Assembly: GCF_001544615.1 (NCBI RefSeq)
Contig: NZ_FCNV02000001.1
Coordinates: 1,116,001 to 1,180,000, forward strand
Direction of reading: 5' to 3'
Length of the DNA: 64,000 bases
Source: Caballeronia concitans
Lineage (GTDB): Bacteria; Pseudomonadota; Gammaproteobacteria; Burkholderiales; Burkholderiaceae
Every line of letters begins with the position of its first letter. The stretch's first letter is position 1. The position numbers and the translations under genes are program-made. Under the pieces are notes generated by a model. That model did no database searches. It was not told the DNA's origin and saw nothing but the letters and a program-made list of their open reading frames with translations. This document shows positions 45,580-54,596 of the stretch, piece by piece.

Positions 45580-45603
45580 GCGCGACTCGGCCGTACGCAT
45601 AAA

Positions 45604-45637
45604 CGAAACACCCCGCATCGAGCGGGGTGTTTTGGTT
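45604..45637 (+). terminator. Terminator of the cytochrome pair
   Basis: A 9-bp perfect stem (ACACCCCGC 45608-45616, complement 45622-45630), loop ATCGA, then TTTGGTTTGG. It lies between convergent genes and has A-rich sequence on its left side, so it may also stop transcripts of the DUF1841 gene. Confidence 0.85.
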
Positions 45638-45648
45638 TGGAGCGATGT

Positions 45649-46080
45649 TTAGTCCCTCGAAGCGCGGCGCTCGATGAGCGCGAGGTACGCATCGGTGTCC
45701 GGCGGCGCGTTGCTTCGCTGCGCCTCCCAGATCACCTGACCGAGACATTCCATGATCGCGTGCTGTGCATCGTGCGGCGAGCCGAGCCGCGCGACCAGCT
45801 TGTCGTGCGCGCGTCGGATGCCCGGCGGCTGATCGATCGACAACTGCTCGCTGATTGCGAGATGCATCGACAGATGCAGGAACGGGTTGGTGCGGCCGCG
45901 GTCCGGAGAATAGTCGGCGACGCGGGCGTCGGGATCGGCGAGTTCGGTTTGATATTCCGGATGCTCGCGGATCCAGTCGGCGGCCATGCTTTCGAGCGGC
46001 GTGAGAATTTCGCCCGCGCGCTCCTTGCGCCACGTTTCGGTGAAGAACTGGCGGACTTCGTCGCGGCTAGGGTTGAACAT
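45649..46080 (-). CDS. DUF1841 protein
   Basis: 143 residues. FNPSRDEVRQFFTETWRK at the start and NPFLHLSMHLAISEQ in the middle are the conserved blocks of DUF1841, a beta/gamma-proteobacterial family of unknown function with several conserved histidines (HLSMHL, AHDKL, HDAQH). Cytoplasmic, no signal peptide. It lies 52 nt downstream of nth on the same strand and probably belongs to the rnfB-nth transcript. Confidence 0.85.
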   Translation of the reverse strand: MFNPSRDEVRQFFTETWRKERAGEILTPLESMAADWIREHPEYQTELADPDARVADYSPDRGRTNPFLHLSMHLAISEQLSIDQPPGIRRAHDKLVARLGSPHDAQHAIMECLGQVIWEAQRSNAPPDTDAYLALIERRASRD

Positions 46081-46132
46081 AAGCTATTGATTCCATTGCG
46101 GCATTCATGCCGATATTGTAGCTGCGCGGCGC

Positions 46133-46777
46133 TCAGACGACAGGCGCGGGCGTCTTCGGCCGATACTCGCAAAGCGGCTCGATGGCGCAATGCCAGCATT
46201 CCGGCACGCGCGCCTTGCACACATAGCGGCCGTGCAGGATGAGCCAGTGATGCGCGTCCTGAAGAAACTCCTTCGGCACGTTCTTTTCGAGCGCCGTTTC
46301 CACCGCGCGCACGTCCTTGCCGGGCGCGATGCCCGTGCGATTCGCGACGCGGAAGATATGCGTATCGACGGCGATGGTCGGCTGCCCGAACGCAACGTTC
46401 AGCACGACGTTCGCGGTCTTGCGTCCGACGCCGGGCAGCGCTTCGAGCGCCTCGCGGTTGTCGGGCACTTCGCCGCCGTATTGGTCGACGAGCATGCGGC
46501 ACGTCGCGATCACGTTCTTCGCTTTCGTCCGATACAGCCCGATGGTGCGGATATAGTCCGTCACGCCTTCCTCGCCGAGCGCGAGCACCTTGTCCGCCGT
46601 GTTCGCGACGGGAAACATCCGGCGCATCGCCTTGTTGACGGACACGTCGGTGGCCTGCGCCGACAGCATCACGGCGATCAGCAGTTCGAACGGAGTCGTA
46701 TATTCGAGCTCGGTCTTCGGATGCGGATCGAGGCTTTGCAGTGTTTCGAAGATCGCGCGTCGCTTTTTGGCGTTCAT
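46133..46777 (-). CDS. nth: Endonuclease III
   Basis: 214 residues. Bifunctional DNA glycosylase/AP lyase for oxidised pyrimidines. The helix-hairpin-helix [12 protein letters not shown] holds the catalytic lysine K120, with the catalytic aspartate D138 (VDTH) downstream. The 4Fe-4S cluster ligands are C187, C194, C197 and C203 in the standard C-x6-C-x2-C-x5-C spacing. Its ATG overlaps the stop of the RnfB gene by 4 nt, so the two are coupled. Confidence 0.95.
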   Translation of the reverse strand: MNAKKRRAIFETLQSLDPHPKTELEYTTPFELLIAVMLSAQATDVSVNKAMRRMFPVANTADKVLALGEEGVTDYIRTIGLYRTKAKNVIATCRMLVDQYGGEVPDNREALEALPGVGRKTANVVLNVAFGQPTIAVDTHIFRVANRTGIAPGKDVRAVETALEKNVPKEFLQDAHHWLILHGRYVCKARVPECWHCAIEPLCEYRPKTPAPVV

Positions 46778-47622
46778 CGTGGCGTGTCTGAACCGCTATC
46801 GTTTGAATCTTCGTTTGGATCGGCGTTCGGGTCGCTCATGCGCAGACGGCGGCGGCGCTCTTCGGCGGCGTCGATCTGCGCCTGCACGGCGGCGCTCACG
46901 TGCTCGGTGTTCTTCGGACCGGCGCCAAGCTTTGCCATCTCTTCCTTCTTCTTCCGCGAGCGTTCGAGCGCAGCCTGGATGATCGCGCGTTTCTTGGCCT
47001 CGGCGTCGTCGTTCGATAGAGCGGCCGGCGCGGCTTCAGGCGCGGCCTGCGCCGCACGCGATGCCTGTCGCGCCGACGCCCGCGCTTCCGCCTCCATGCG
47101 TTCCCGCTCCATGCGCGCGATGCGCCGGTCGTGACGTGTGCGCGCGGCATCGGCCTGTTCCTGCGTCCACGCGTCCCAGCCGGTGGCGTCGCCGGTGACG
47201 GGAATCATCGCGATGCAATCGACCGGGCAGGGCGGCACGCACAGATCGCAGCCCGTGCACAGCTCCGCGATGACCGTATGCATCTGCTTCGCCGCGCCGG
47301 CGATGGCGTCGACGGGACAGGCCTGCATGCACAGCGTGCAACCGATGCACAGGTTCTCGTCGATGACCGCGAGCGGACGCGGGCGTTCGACGCCGTGCGT
47401 GGTGTCGAGCGGAATCACCGGCTTGCCGAGCAGCGACGCGAGACGCGCGACGCCCTCCTGGCCGCCCGGCGGGCACTGGTTATAGCTGGCCTCGCCGGCG
47501 GCGATCGCCTCGGCGTAAGGCCGGCAGGCCGGATACCCGCACTTGGTGCATTGCGTCTGCGGCAGCAGATCTTCGATGCGCGCGGCGAGCGTCTTGGGCG
47601 TCGTGGAAACGGTTGCGGTCAC
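46774..47622 (-). CDS. rsxB: RnfB/RsxB-type iron-sulfur protein, without the rest of an Rnf complex
   Basis: 282 residues from a GTG at 47622; the N-terminal membrane helix of standard RnfB is missing. An Fe-S domain with C25, C28, C33 and C50 is followed by two 4Fe-4S ferredoxin motifs: C92, C95, C98, C102 and C122, C125, C128, C132. The last 120 residues are a charged helical tail rich in Ala, Arg and Glu, ending in an Asp/Asn-rich stretch. No rnfA, C, D, G or E is near. Coupling by 4-nt overlap to nth suggests it supplies electrons or an Fe-S service to a partner other than the sodium-pumping complex; this is inference. The start could also be a few codons earlier. Confidence 0.85.
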   Translation of the reverse strand: MTATVSTTPKTLAARIEDLLPQTQCTKCGYPACRPYAEAIAAGEASYNQCPPGGQEGVARLASLLGKPVIPLDTTHGVERPRPLAVIDENLCIGCTLCMQACPVDAIAGAAKQMHTVIAELCTGCDLCVPPCPVDCIAMIPVTGDATGWDAWTQEQADAARTRHDRRIARMERERMEAEARASARQASRAAQAAPEAAPAALSNDDAEAKKRAIIQAALERSRKKKEEMAKLGAGPKNTEHVSAAVQAQIDAAEERRRRLRMSDPNADPNEDSNDSGSDTPR

Positions 47623-47935
47623 GTGGGGTAAAAAGCAGAGGACTCGAAGTGAAACTTGTCGGAGCGGCGGCTTCCAGGTGGACATTGCTGCGGCATCGCG
47701 CGCGTCCGGTTTAATGCTTCAGACATCATTATCGCCGAAGTCCGCAATGTTCTGCGTCCGTGGCCTTTTATCCCAATTGCCAATGCCTCTGCGATGTGCG
47801 CATAATCGAACCGCTTTATCGATTGACCGCAGGACGGTGTTCCCCAATAACTTTGGCGCGCCCGTTCACGTCATGTACCCCAATGCGGGCCGCGTGACGC
47901 ATATCCGGACAACGCGGCTCCCGACTCATGCCATC
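47623..47935. promoter_or_regulatory. Divergent region between rsxB and the TetR gene
   Basis: 313 nt. For the TetR gene, TTGACC (47823-47828), a 17-nt spacer and AATAAC (47846-47851) form a fair promoter about 85 nt before the ATG. The region is less G+C-rich than its surroundings. The TetR frame is open through this stretch but has no homology. No clear operator palindrome was recognised. Confidence 0.4.
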
Positions 47936-48568
47936 ATGAATCAGCCGAAAATCAAAAGAGATCCTGAAGGAACCCGCCGCCGTATCCTGCTTGCCGCCGC
48001 GGAGGAATTCGCAGCGGGCGGCCTGTTTGGCGCACGCGTGGATCAAATCGCCCGGCGGGCGGAGACCAATGAACGTATGCTGTATTACTACTTCGGTAGT
48101 AAGGAACAGCTCTTCACGGCCGTACTCGAACATGCGCTCAGCGCGCTTGCCGAGGCCGAGCGTTCGCTCGATCTCGAAGGCGTCGCGCCCGTCGAGGCCA
48201 TGACACGCCTCGCGCATTTCGTTTGGGATTACTACCGCGACCATCCCGAGCTGCTGCGTTTGGTCAACAATGAGAATCTGCACGAAGCGAGATATATCAA
48301 AGGATCGAATAGGACGCGCGAGCTGATTTCGCCCGTCGTCGATACGCTCACGAACATCCTCGAGCGCGGCCAAAAAGCCGGGCTGTTCCGCACCGATGTC
48401 GACCCGCTTAAGTTGTATATCGCGCTGTCGGGGCTGGGGTATTACATCGTGTCGAATCGGTTTACGCTGGAAGCCACCTTTGGTCTGGATTTCAGCGAAC
48501 CCGCGCAACGTGAACAGATGGTGAAATTGAATACGGAATTGCTGCTCGCGTATTTGATGCGCCGCTGA
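47936..48568 (+). CDS. TetR family transcriptional regulator
   Basis: 210 residues from the ATG at 47936. The DNA-binding helices are at about 34-53 (GARVDQIARRAETNERMLYYYFGSKEQLF). The C-terminal ligand domain (about 75-205) has the HFVWDYYRDHPELLRLVNNENLH pattern of the RutR/YcdC-like group. Ligand and targets are unknown. It is divergent from rsxB and converges on phaZ; neither is an obvious target. A bidirectional terminator follows. Confidence 0.9.
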   Translation: MNQPKIKRDPEGTRRRILLAAAEEFAAGGLFGARVDQIARRAETNERMLYYYFGSKEQLFTAVLEHALSALAEAERSLDLEGVAPVEAMTRLAHFVWDYYRDHPELLRLVNNENLHEARYIKGSNRTRELISPVVDTLTNILERGQKAGLFRTDVDPLKLYIALSGLGYYIVSNRFTLEATFGLDFSEPAQREQMVKLNTELLLAYLMRR

Positions 48569-48589
48569 AACACTGCGCCGGCCGGGAAC

Positions 48590-48632
48590 AAAAAAACGTC
48601 GCGCCTTTTGCAAGGCGCGACGTTTTCATTTT
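48590..48632 (+). terminator. Bidirectional terminator between TetR and phaZ genes
   Basis: A 12-bp perfect stem (ACGTCGCGCCTT 48596-48607, complement 48612-48623) with a 4-nt loop, an A run on the left and TTTCATTTT on the right. It can end both convergent transcripts. Confidence 0.9.
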
Positions 48633-48660
48633 AAAAATGGAATCGGTACCGGAGCCAATA

Positions 48661-49932
48661 TCAGGCTGGAACCGCCTCCGTTTTCGGCGATTTGTCGTGT
48701 TCGAGAATGAACTCGCGCAACTGCGGATACACCATCGTGCGCCAGCGACGGCCCGAGAAAATGCCGTAATGGCCGGCTTTTTCCGCCGTGAAATGGCGCT
48801 GGTTCTTTTGTGGGATGCCGGTGCACAGGTCGTGCGCGGCGCGCGTCTGGCCGCTGCCGGAGATGTCGTCCAGTTCGCCTTCGATGGTGAAGAGCGCCGT
48901 GTTCTTGATGTCCTGCGGACGCACCATTTCGCCGTTGACTTCCCACGTGCCTTCCGCCAGCCGGAATTCCTGGAACACGATGCGGATGGTCTCCAGGTAA
49001 TACTCGGCGGCCATGTCGAGCACGGCGTTGTATTCGTCGTAGAAACGGCGATGCTGTTCGGCGTCGTCATCGTCGCCGCGCAGCAGGTTTTGATAGAAGT
49101 CCCAGTGCGCAGTGAGATGCCGCTCCGGATTCATCGCGACGAAGCCCGCGTGCTGAAGGAACCCCGGATACACCTTGCGGCCCACGCCCGGATAGTTCGC
49201 CGGCACCGTGTAGATGACGTTGTTCTCGAACCATTCGTACGAGTGCTCGCTCGCCAGCGAATTGACCGACGTGGGGCTGCGGCGCGCATCGATCGGGCCG
49301 CCCATCATCGTCATCGTGCGGGGCGTGGCCTCGCCGCGACTCGCCATCAGCGAGATCGCCGCGAGCACGGGCACCGTCGGCTGACACACCGAGATGACGT
49401 GCAGATCCTTCGCGCCGATGTGGCGGATGAACTCCTGAATGTACTCGACGTAATCGCTCAGATCGAACGCGCCGCTTTCGAACGGCACCATGCGCGCGTC
49501 GATCCAGTCGGTGATGTACACCTTGTGATCCTGCAAGAGCGTGCCGACCGTGTCGCGCAGGAGCGTCGAGTGATGGCCGGACAGCGGCGCGCAGACGAGC
49601 ACGATCGGCTCGTTCTTCAGCTTGGTGACGGTGGCGCTGTCGTCGGCGAAACGCTTGAAGCGCAGCAGCCGGCAAAACGGCTTTTCGACGACCGTCTGCT
49701 CGACGATCGGAATGTTGTGACCGTCCTTGACGATCTGATGAATCCCGAACTCCGGCTTCTCGTAGTCCTTCCCGAGACGGTAGAGCAGTTCGTAGCCCGC
49801 GGCAAAGCGCGTGGAGCCGGGAACATAGGCGAGGGGGCTGGCCGGATTCACGAACGACTTCGACGCGGCCTGGGCCCATGCAGTGAGGGGAGACAGCATG
49901 GCCCGTTGAAATTCGTGGATTTGGTAGAGCAT
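48661..49932 (-). CDS. phaZ: Intracellular polyhydroxyalkanoate depolymerase
   Basis: 423 residues, from the ATG at 49932. It mobilises stored poly-3-hydroxybutyrate. The alpha/beta-hydrolase nucleophile is C183 in VISVCQPTVPV, the same residue type and position as the active-site cysteine of the Cupriavidus PhaZ1 enzyme; the VCAPLSGHHSTLLRDTV block forms the oxyanion region. No signal peptide, as expected for a granule-bound enzyme. It is a single leftward gene. Two inverted repeats lie 172-234 nt upstream and are candidates for its control. Confidence 0.93.
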   Translation of the reverse strand: MLYQIHEFQRAMLSPLTAWAQAASKSFVNPASPLAYVPGSTRFAAGYELLYRLGKDYEKPEFGIHQIVKDGHNIPIVEQTVVEKPFCRLLRFKRFADDSATVTKLKNEPIVLVCAPLSGHHSTLLRDTVGTLLQDHKVYITDWIDARMVPFESGAFDLSDYVEYIQEFIRHIGAKDLHVISVCQPTVPVLAAISLMASRGEATPRTMTMMGGPIDARRSPTSVNSLASEHSYEWFENNVIYTVPANYPGVGRKVYPGFLQHAGFVAMNPERHLTAHWDFYQNLLRGDDDDAEQHRRFYDEYNAVLDMAAEYYLETIRIVFQEFRLAEGTWEVNGEMVRPQDIKNTALFTIEGELDDISGSGQTRAAHDLCTGIPQKNQRHFTAEKAGHYGIFSGRRWRTMVYPQLREFILEHDKSPKTEAVPA

Positions 49933-50271
49933 GTTGGCCCCAGTGACTTCGGTACGAACCGGTCTGCCCGCCGAATCCGGTGATGCTTCCGTCCGGAGCC
50001 GACGGCAATCGAAAAATCCCGGCGGCGCGGTGGCTGACCGTGCCGCAAGGTGCAAAGGTTGCTGGCCGCAGCGCGCCTGCACGCTACGGCCGTCCATCCG
50101 ATCAGGCGGAAAACTTGACTGAACGCAATATTTTCCGCCTATCGGGTGGCCGGTACAACCACCCGGTGAATTTTGCCGGCTTCCGCGCAACAGTGTTGCC
50201 GTTGTGCAGTGCATCAATACTAGCGGCAAGCGAAGGGGCTGGCTAATGAAATCAATCGCTTGCATCGTTTC
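49933..50271. promoter_or_regulatory. phaZ upstream region with two inverted repeats
   Basis: 339 nt between the phaZ start and the stop of the GH15 gene, both leftward. AGGCGGAAAA at 50104-50113 is mirrored exactly by TTTTCCGCCT at 50131-50140 (17-nt spacer). Three nt further, CGGGTGG (50143-50149) is mirrored by CCACCCG (50159-50165). Spaced like operator half-sites, they suggest a regulator of phaZ. No coding frame is evident. Confidence 0.6.
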
Positions 50272-52137
50272 TTAACGTTTCCCGCTGGCCGCATCGACGG
50301 CGACTTCGGCCCCGCGGCGCTCGGAACTCGACGGCTGGCCGGTCGCCTTGGCCATCTCTTCCTCGTGGCGCATCAGGTTCATTCCCGTATGCACGAGCGC
50401 CACGTGCGTGAACGCCTGCGGGAAGTTGCCGACCATGCGCTTCGCCTCGGTGTCGTATTCCTCCGCGAGCAGGCCGACATCGTTCGCCAGGCCGACCAGG
50501 CGTTCGAACATCGCATGCGCTTCGTCGTGCCTGCCTTGCAGCGCCAGATTGTCGACCAGCCAGAAGCTACAAGCCAGAAACGTGCCTTCCCCCGGCGGCA
50601 GACCGTCGGAAACTTCGGTCGTGTGGTAACGCTTCACCAGTCCATCGTGCGTCAGATCGGTCTCGATCGCATGTACGGTGCCGGTCACACGCGGATCATC
50701 GGGCGGCAGAAAGCCCAGCAGCGGGATCAGAAGGAGACTCGCGTCGAGCGCATCGCCGTGATAGGCCTGCGTGAACGCGTTCATGGCCGGATTCCAGCTT
50801 TTTGCGCAGACATCGGCGTGGATGCGGTCGCGCACCTCGCGCCAATGGTCGACAGGGCCGGGCAGATGAAATTTCTCCGCCGATCTGATCGCGCGGTCGT
50901 ACGCGACCCACGCCATCACCTTGGAGAACGTGAAGTGTTGGCGTCCGCCACGCACTTCCCAGATGCCTTCGTCGGGTTGTTCCCAGATGCCGTCGAGATG
51001 CTGGAGCATCGTGCACTGGATGGACCACGCGGTGTCGTCGCTTTGCAGGCCGCCGACGCGCGCGAGGTGTAGCGCGTTCATCACTTCGCCGTAGACGTCG
51101 AGTTGCAACTGATCGACCGCGCCATTGCCGATACGCACCGGCTGCGCGTTCTCATAGCCGGGCAGCCACGGAATCTCCCATTCGGGCAGCCGCCGCTCGC
51201 CGGCGATGCCGTACATGATCTGCACCTGCGACGGCGAGCCGGCCATCGCGCGGCCGAGCCAAGCACGCCACGCGCGGGCTTCGTCGTAATAGCCGCCGCG
51301 CATCAGCGCGAGCAGCGTGATGGTCGCGTCGCGCAGCCAGCAATAGCGATAATCCCAGTTCCGCGTGCCGCCGAGCTGCTCGGGCAGCGATGTGGTCGGC
51401 GCCGCGACGATGCCGCCCGTCGGTTCATACGCGAGTGCCTTGAGCGTGATGAGCGAGCGGCGGATCGCGCCGGCCCAGCGGCCCTTCAGTTCGCTTTGCG
51501 CGGACCAGTCGCGCCAGTGGTTTTCGGTGCGCGCGAGCTGCGTGTGCGGATCGTGCGCGGGCGGCAGACGCAAGTGCGACTGCGAATAGCAGAGCGAGAA
51601 CGGCACGCGCTCGCCTTCGCTGACATCGAAGGAGGCCGTCGTTCGCATGTTTTCGCCGACGAGATCGACGGGCGTGCGCAGCACCGCGAGATCCGGGCCG
51701 GCGATGGCGCGGATGCCGCTATCGTTGGGCAAACGGCTGACCCACGGCACCGCCGATCCGTAATCGAAACGCAGCACGAGTTCCATCTTCATGCGCACCG
51801 TGCCGCGCTTGCCGACGACGATGCGCACCAGTTCCGAATGGCCATTGCGCGACGGCATGAAATCGACGACGGTGACGGCGCCTTCCGGCGTTTCGAAATC
51901 GGTTTCGAGGATGAGCGTGTCGTCGCGATAGCGGCGGCGCGTGACGGGCGATTCGCCGTCGGGCATCGAAGGCGCGATGAGCCATCGGCCGTGCTCGGGC
52001 GTGCCGAGGAGGGCGGCGAAGCACGCGCCCGAATCGAAGCGGGGCCAGCATAGCCAGTCGACGGAACCGTCGCGGGAGATGAGGGCGGCGGTGTGGCCGT
52101 CGCCGACCATGGCGTAGTCTTCGATCAGTGCGGGCAT
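50272..52137 (-). CDS. Glycoside hydrolase family 15 protein (glucoamylase/trehalase-like)
   Basis: 621 residues. The N-terminal part (PALIEDYAMVGDGHTAALISRDGSVDWLCWPRFDS) is the trehalase-like N-terminal domain, followed by the (alpha/alpha)6 barrel. The general acid is in DEGIWEVRG near residue 388, and the general base in LLAEEYD near 558, so both catalytic glutamates are present. Substrates in this subgroup include trehalose, maltose or dextrins; no neighbour decides between them. Cytoplasmic, no signal peptide. The ATG at 52137 begins the domain; upstream open frame is ignored. Confidence 0.88.
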   Translation of the reverse strand: MPALIEDYAMVGDGHTAALISRDGSVDWLCWPRFDSGACFAALLGTPEHGRWLIAPSMPDGESPVTRRRYRDDTLILETDFETPEGAVTVVDFMPSRNGHSELVRIVVGKRGTVRMKMELVLRFDYGSAVPWVSRLPNDSGIRAIAGPDLAVLRTPVDLVGENMRTTASFDVSEGERVPFSLCYSQSHLRLPPAHDPHTQLARTENHWRDWSAQSELKGRWAGAIRRSLITLKALAYEPTGGIVAAPTTSLPEQLGGTRNWDYRYCWLRDATITLLALMRGGYYDEARAWRAWLGRAMAGSPSQVQIMYGIAGERRLPEWEIPWLPGYENAQPVRIGNGAVDQLQLDVYGEVMNALHLARVGGLQSDDTAWSIQCTMLQHLDGIWEQPDEGIWEVRGGRQHFTFSKVMAWVAYDRAIRSAEKFHLPGPVDHWREVRDRIHADVCAKSWNPAMNAFTQAYHGDALDASLLLIPLLGFLPPDDPRVTGTVHAIETDLTHDGLVKRYHTTEVSDGLPPGEGTFLACSFWLVDNLALQGRHDEAHAMFERLVGLANDVGLLAEEYDTEAKRMVGNFPQAFTHVALVHTGMNLMRHEEEMAKATGQPSSSERRGAEVAVDAASGKR

Positions 52138-52534
52138 AAGCGAACGTCGTTGCAATCGGCGCGCGATGCGCCGGGTTGTCGGGGACGGCGCGGCACCGGC
52201 TGGCGCGGCGCAAGTGCCTTCCAAATGTGCATCTGCATGTGGCCGCATTCTGCCGCAATCGTTCGTGGCGAGCAGAAAACCGGGCGCTTCCCCTTGGCGG
52301 CGCGGTGCGCGCGAAGCGCTGCGACGGCGTGCCGCGCCCGCTTGGCCGATAAACGCTACTCAAGCGCCGATTGCGCCGTTGCCAAAAAAATGAGCTGATG
52401 TTTGAATGAACGTCCGCGCAATGGTTTGCGCGCCTTTCGGAAGACGCCGTCGCTTGCCGTTACGGCGCATGTCGCGCGGATGCTGCTTCGTTTCCTTCAC
52501 ACATCGTTGCCACGCATTTCGAGGACACATAACT
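52138..52534. other. Divergent gap between the GH15 gene and an 82-residue ORF
   Basis: 397 nt. Near 52408-52430 there is a small hairpin CGCGCAA/TTGCGCG. A G+C-rich segment is followed by an A7 run at about 52383-52389 and a less G+C-rich 150 nt before the small gene, which likely holds its promoter. An open frame from 52406 in phase with the small gene has no protein-like content. Confidence 0.35.
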
Positions 52535-52783
52535 ATGCTTAATCCGTCGAAAGCTGACTGCATCGCCATTCTTTCCGCTGCAAGCGGCGTCCGCGATACC
52601 GACGCCTTGCTCACGCTCGATCACAAACGTCTCGGCCTGTCGCGCAACGCGATGGACACCGCCGCCGTCTTTCTCACCGAACGCGGATGTTTCCGCCACT
52701 ATCGTTTCGGCGCGAGCGGCTTGTCCGTCGGCGCGTTGTCCCTGCAAGGGCGCATGCGGCTCGATCAGCTCGCCAATGGCTAA
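52535..52783 (+). CDS. Small protein, unknown, possible winged-helix-like fold
   Basis: 82 residues, not recognised. The order of predicted helices (NPSKADCIAILSAAS, DTDALLTLDHKRLG, SRNAMDTAAVFLTER) followed by a beta-like stretch (CFRHYRFGASGLSV) could be a winged helix, but no family motif was matched. GAGGA lies 10 nt before the ATG at 52535. A 13-bp terminator hairpin follows the gene, which supports that it is expressed on its own. Confidence 0.55.
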   Translation: MLNPSKADCIAILSAASGVRDTDALLTLDHKRLGLSRNAMDTAAVFLTERGCFRHYRFGASGLSVGALSLQGRMRLDQLANG

Positions 52784-52835
52784 CTGACCGAGCCGAATCG
52801 GCGCCCGAGTCGACATCGAAAAACTCGTCCAGACG

Positions 52836-52878
52836 CGCACGCGTGCAGCTCGAACACTGCACGCGTGCGTTTTGCTTT
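52836..52878 (+). terminator. Terminator of the 82-residue ORF
   Basis: A 13-bp perfect stem (CGCACGCGTGCAG 52836-52848, complement 52857-52869), 8-nt loop, then TTTTGCTTT. Strong stem with a T tract, 53 nt after the stop codon. Confidence 0.85.
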
Positions 52879-52944
52879 CAGTGTGAAGAAAGCCTTACAC
52901 GCGGAACCGTTGGCGCGAATCGGCGTCACAAGGCAACGTGATCC

Positions 52945-53097
52945 TTAGAGATGCGCCGCGCCCGAGCCGAACAAGCCGATCAACCCGATGACGATCAGAT
53001 AGATCGCCACGATAAAGTTCAGCAGCCGCGGCATCACCAGAATGAGAATGCCGGCGATCAGCGAGATAAGCGGTCCAAGGCTCAGGTGAATGTCCAT
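52945..53097 (-). CDS. DUF3096 small membrane protein
   Basis: 50 residues, MDIHLSLGPLISLIAGILIL at the start, with two membrane helices (about 8-22 and 26-44) and a short C-terminal GSGAAHL. The sequence has the single hairpin plan of DUF3096, a family of tiny inner-membrane proteins without known role. The ATG at 53097 has AGGAG at 9 nt upstream (leftward). Stands alone between the terminator of the 82-residue gene and the lactonase gene, which it diverges from. Confidence 0.85.
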   Translation of the reverse strand: MDIHLSLGPLISLIAGILILVMPRLLNFIVAIYLIVIGLIGLFGSGAAHL

Positions 53098-53251
53098 CTC
53101 ATCAGCTCCTTTGTTGGTTCAAGTCGTGTGGCCTGTTCATTGGCATCGAAGCGGCGATTCCCCGCGGTCCGTAACTTGCTGCCGCTCAACGCCGTTCCGT
53201 GCCGGCCGACGCCCTTCATAACAAGCAGCAAATAGACGATGAGGAGGTTTC

Positions 53252-54550
53252 ATGCAACCGACCCCTTCCCGCGCCGCGACGATTCCGCCCTTGCAAGCAC
53301 CGCGCCAGCCCGCGCCGGCGAAGCGCTGGACGAGAGGCATCGCGTTCATGCTGACGCTCGCCGCCGCGCAAGCCTTCGCTCAAACGTCAGGCGGCGCGGC
53401 CGCGTCGCCGTCACCGGGCGCGAGCGGCGTGCAAGCCCCGGGCACAGGCGAAGTCTATGACCTGCTCATCGGCACCTACACCGGCGGCGGCAAGAGCGAA
53501 GGAATCTATGTCTATCGTTTCGATACGGGCAACGGCGAGCTGACGCGCGTGGCATCGGCGCAGACGGTGAATCCGTCGTATCTCGTCGTCAGCCGCGACC
53601 GCAACTATGTCTACGCCGTCAACGAACTGCCCGGCGACAACGGCCCCGCGTCGCAGCGCGGCGGCGTCAGCGCGTTCCGCTTCGATCGGGCGAGCGGGCA
53701 ACTGAGCTTTCTCAATCGCGTGTCGGCGGACGGCAACGATCCCTGCTATCTCGCGATCTCGCCCGACGGCAAATATTTGCTCGCCGCGAACTATTCCGTC
53801 GCGGCGAATCCCGGCGGCAGCTTCGCCGTCTTTCCGCTTGCCGGCGACGGGCACGTCGGCGCGTCCGTGCTGACCGTGCATCACGAAGGCAGCGGCCCCG
53901 TCAAAGGGCGGCAGGACAACTCGCACGTTCATTCGACGGTCTTCTCGCCGGACGGCAAATATCTTTTCGCGCAGGATTTGGGGGTCGACAAGCTGTACGG
54001 CTATCGCTATACGCCCGATGGCAGCCGCGGCCTGTTCGGTCCGACCGAAGCGCGCTACACGCCGATCAAGGCGGGCGCCGGCCCGCGCCACCTGATCTTC
54101 GACGCGAGCGGCCGGCACGCCTACCTGACGACGGAGCTGAACGCGTCGGTAACCGTATTCGATTACGCCGACGGCAAGCTCACCGAAACGCAGTCGCTGC
54201 CGATGACCGCGCCGGGTTTCAAGGGCAAGATCGGCGGCGGCGCGCTGCATCTGTCGCCGGACGGGCGCTTTCTCTACGCGACGAATCGCGGCGACGTGAA
54301 CGAACTCGTCGCGTTCTCGGTGAATCCGGCGAACGGGCATCTCAAGCTGCTGAAGCGCTATTCGACGCTCGGCAAGACGCCGCGTGAATTCGCGATCGAG
54401 CCGGGCGGCCGATGGCTCGTCGTCGGCAATCAGGAAAGCGACAGCGCGGTCTTCTTCCGGCGCGATCCCGAGACGGGCGAGCTCGCGTCGGATCCGAAAC
54501 GCCTCTCGATTGGATCGCCGGTAGACTTCAAGTTCGTCTCGCCGTCGTGA
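53252..54550 (+). CDS. Lactonase-type seven-bladed beta-propeller protein, exported
   Basis: 432 residues. A signal peptide ends near residue 44 (LTLAAAQAFAQ) after an unusually long n-region; a shorter start at M33 is possible, but GAGGAGG lies right before the ATG at 53252. The propeller (about 68-430) has DLLIGTYTGGGKSEGIYVY, the HVHSTVFSPDGKYL block and a RHLIF strand, matching the 6-phosphogluconolactonase (YbhE/Pgl) family. Because it is exported, 6-phosphogluconolactone is an unlikely substrate; a periplasmic lactone or sugar is more plausible. pagP follows 46 nt later. Confidence 0.85.
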   Translation: MQPTPSRAATIPPLQAPRQPAPAKRWTRGIAFMLTLAAAQAFAQTSGGAAASPSPGASGVQAPGTGEVYDLLIGTYTGGGKSEGIYVYRFDTGNGELTRVASAQTVNPSYLVVSRDRNYVYAVNELPGDNGPASQRGGVSAFRFDRASGQLSFLNRVSADGNDPCYLAISPDGKYLLAANYSVAANPGGSFAVFPLAGDGHVGASVLTVHHEGSGPVKGRQDNSHVHSTVFSPDGKYLFAQDLGVDKLYGYRYTPDGSRGLFGPTEARYTPIKAGAGPRHLIFDASGRHAYLTTELNASVTVFDYADGKLTETQSLPMTAPGFKGKIGGGALHLSPDGRFLYATNRGDVNELVAFSVNPANGHLKLLKRYSTLGKTPREFAIEPGGRWLVVGNQESDSAVFFRRDPETGELASDPKRLSIGSPVDFKFVSPS

Positions 54551-54596
54551 TGACGGCACCGTGCCGTACCCGGATTAGCCACGCAGTTCATCCACG

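Noticed and set aside
46774-47622. Sodium-pumping Rnf complex locus
   Set aside because: Only the B-type subunit is here, without its membrane anchor or the other subunits.
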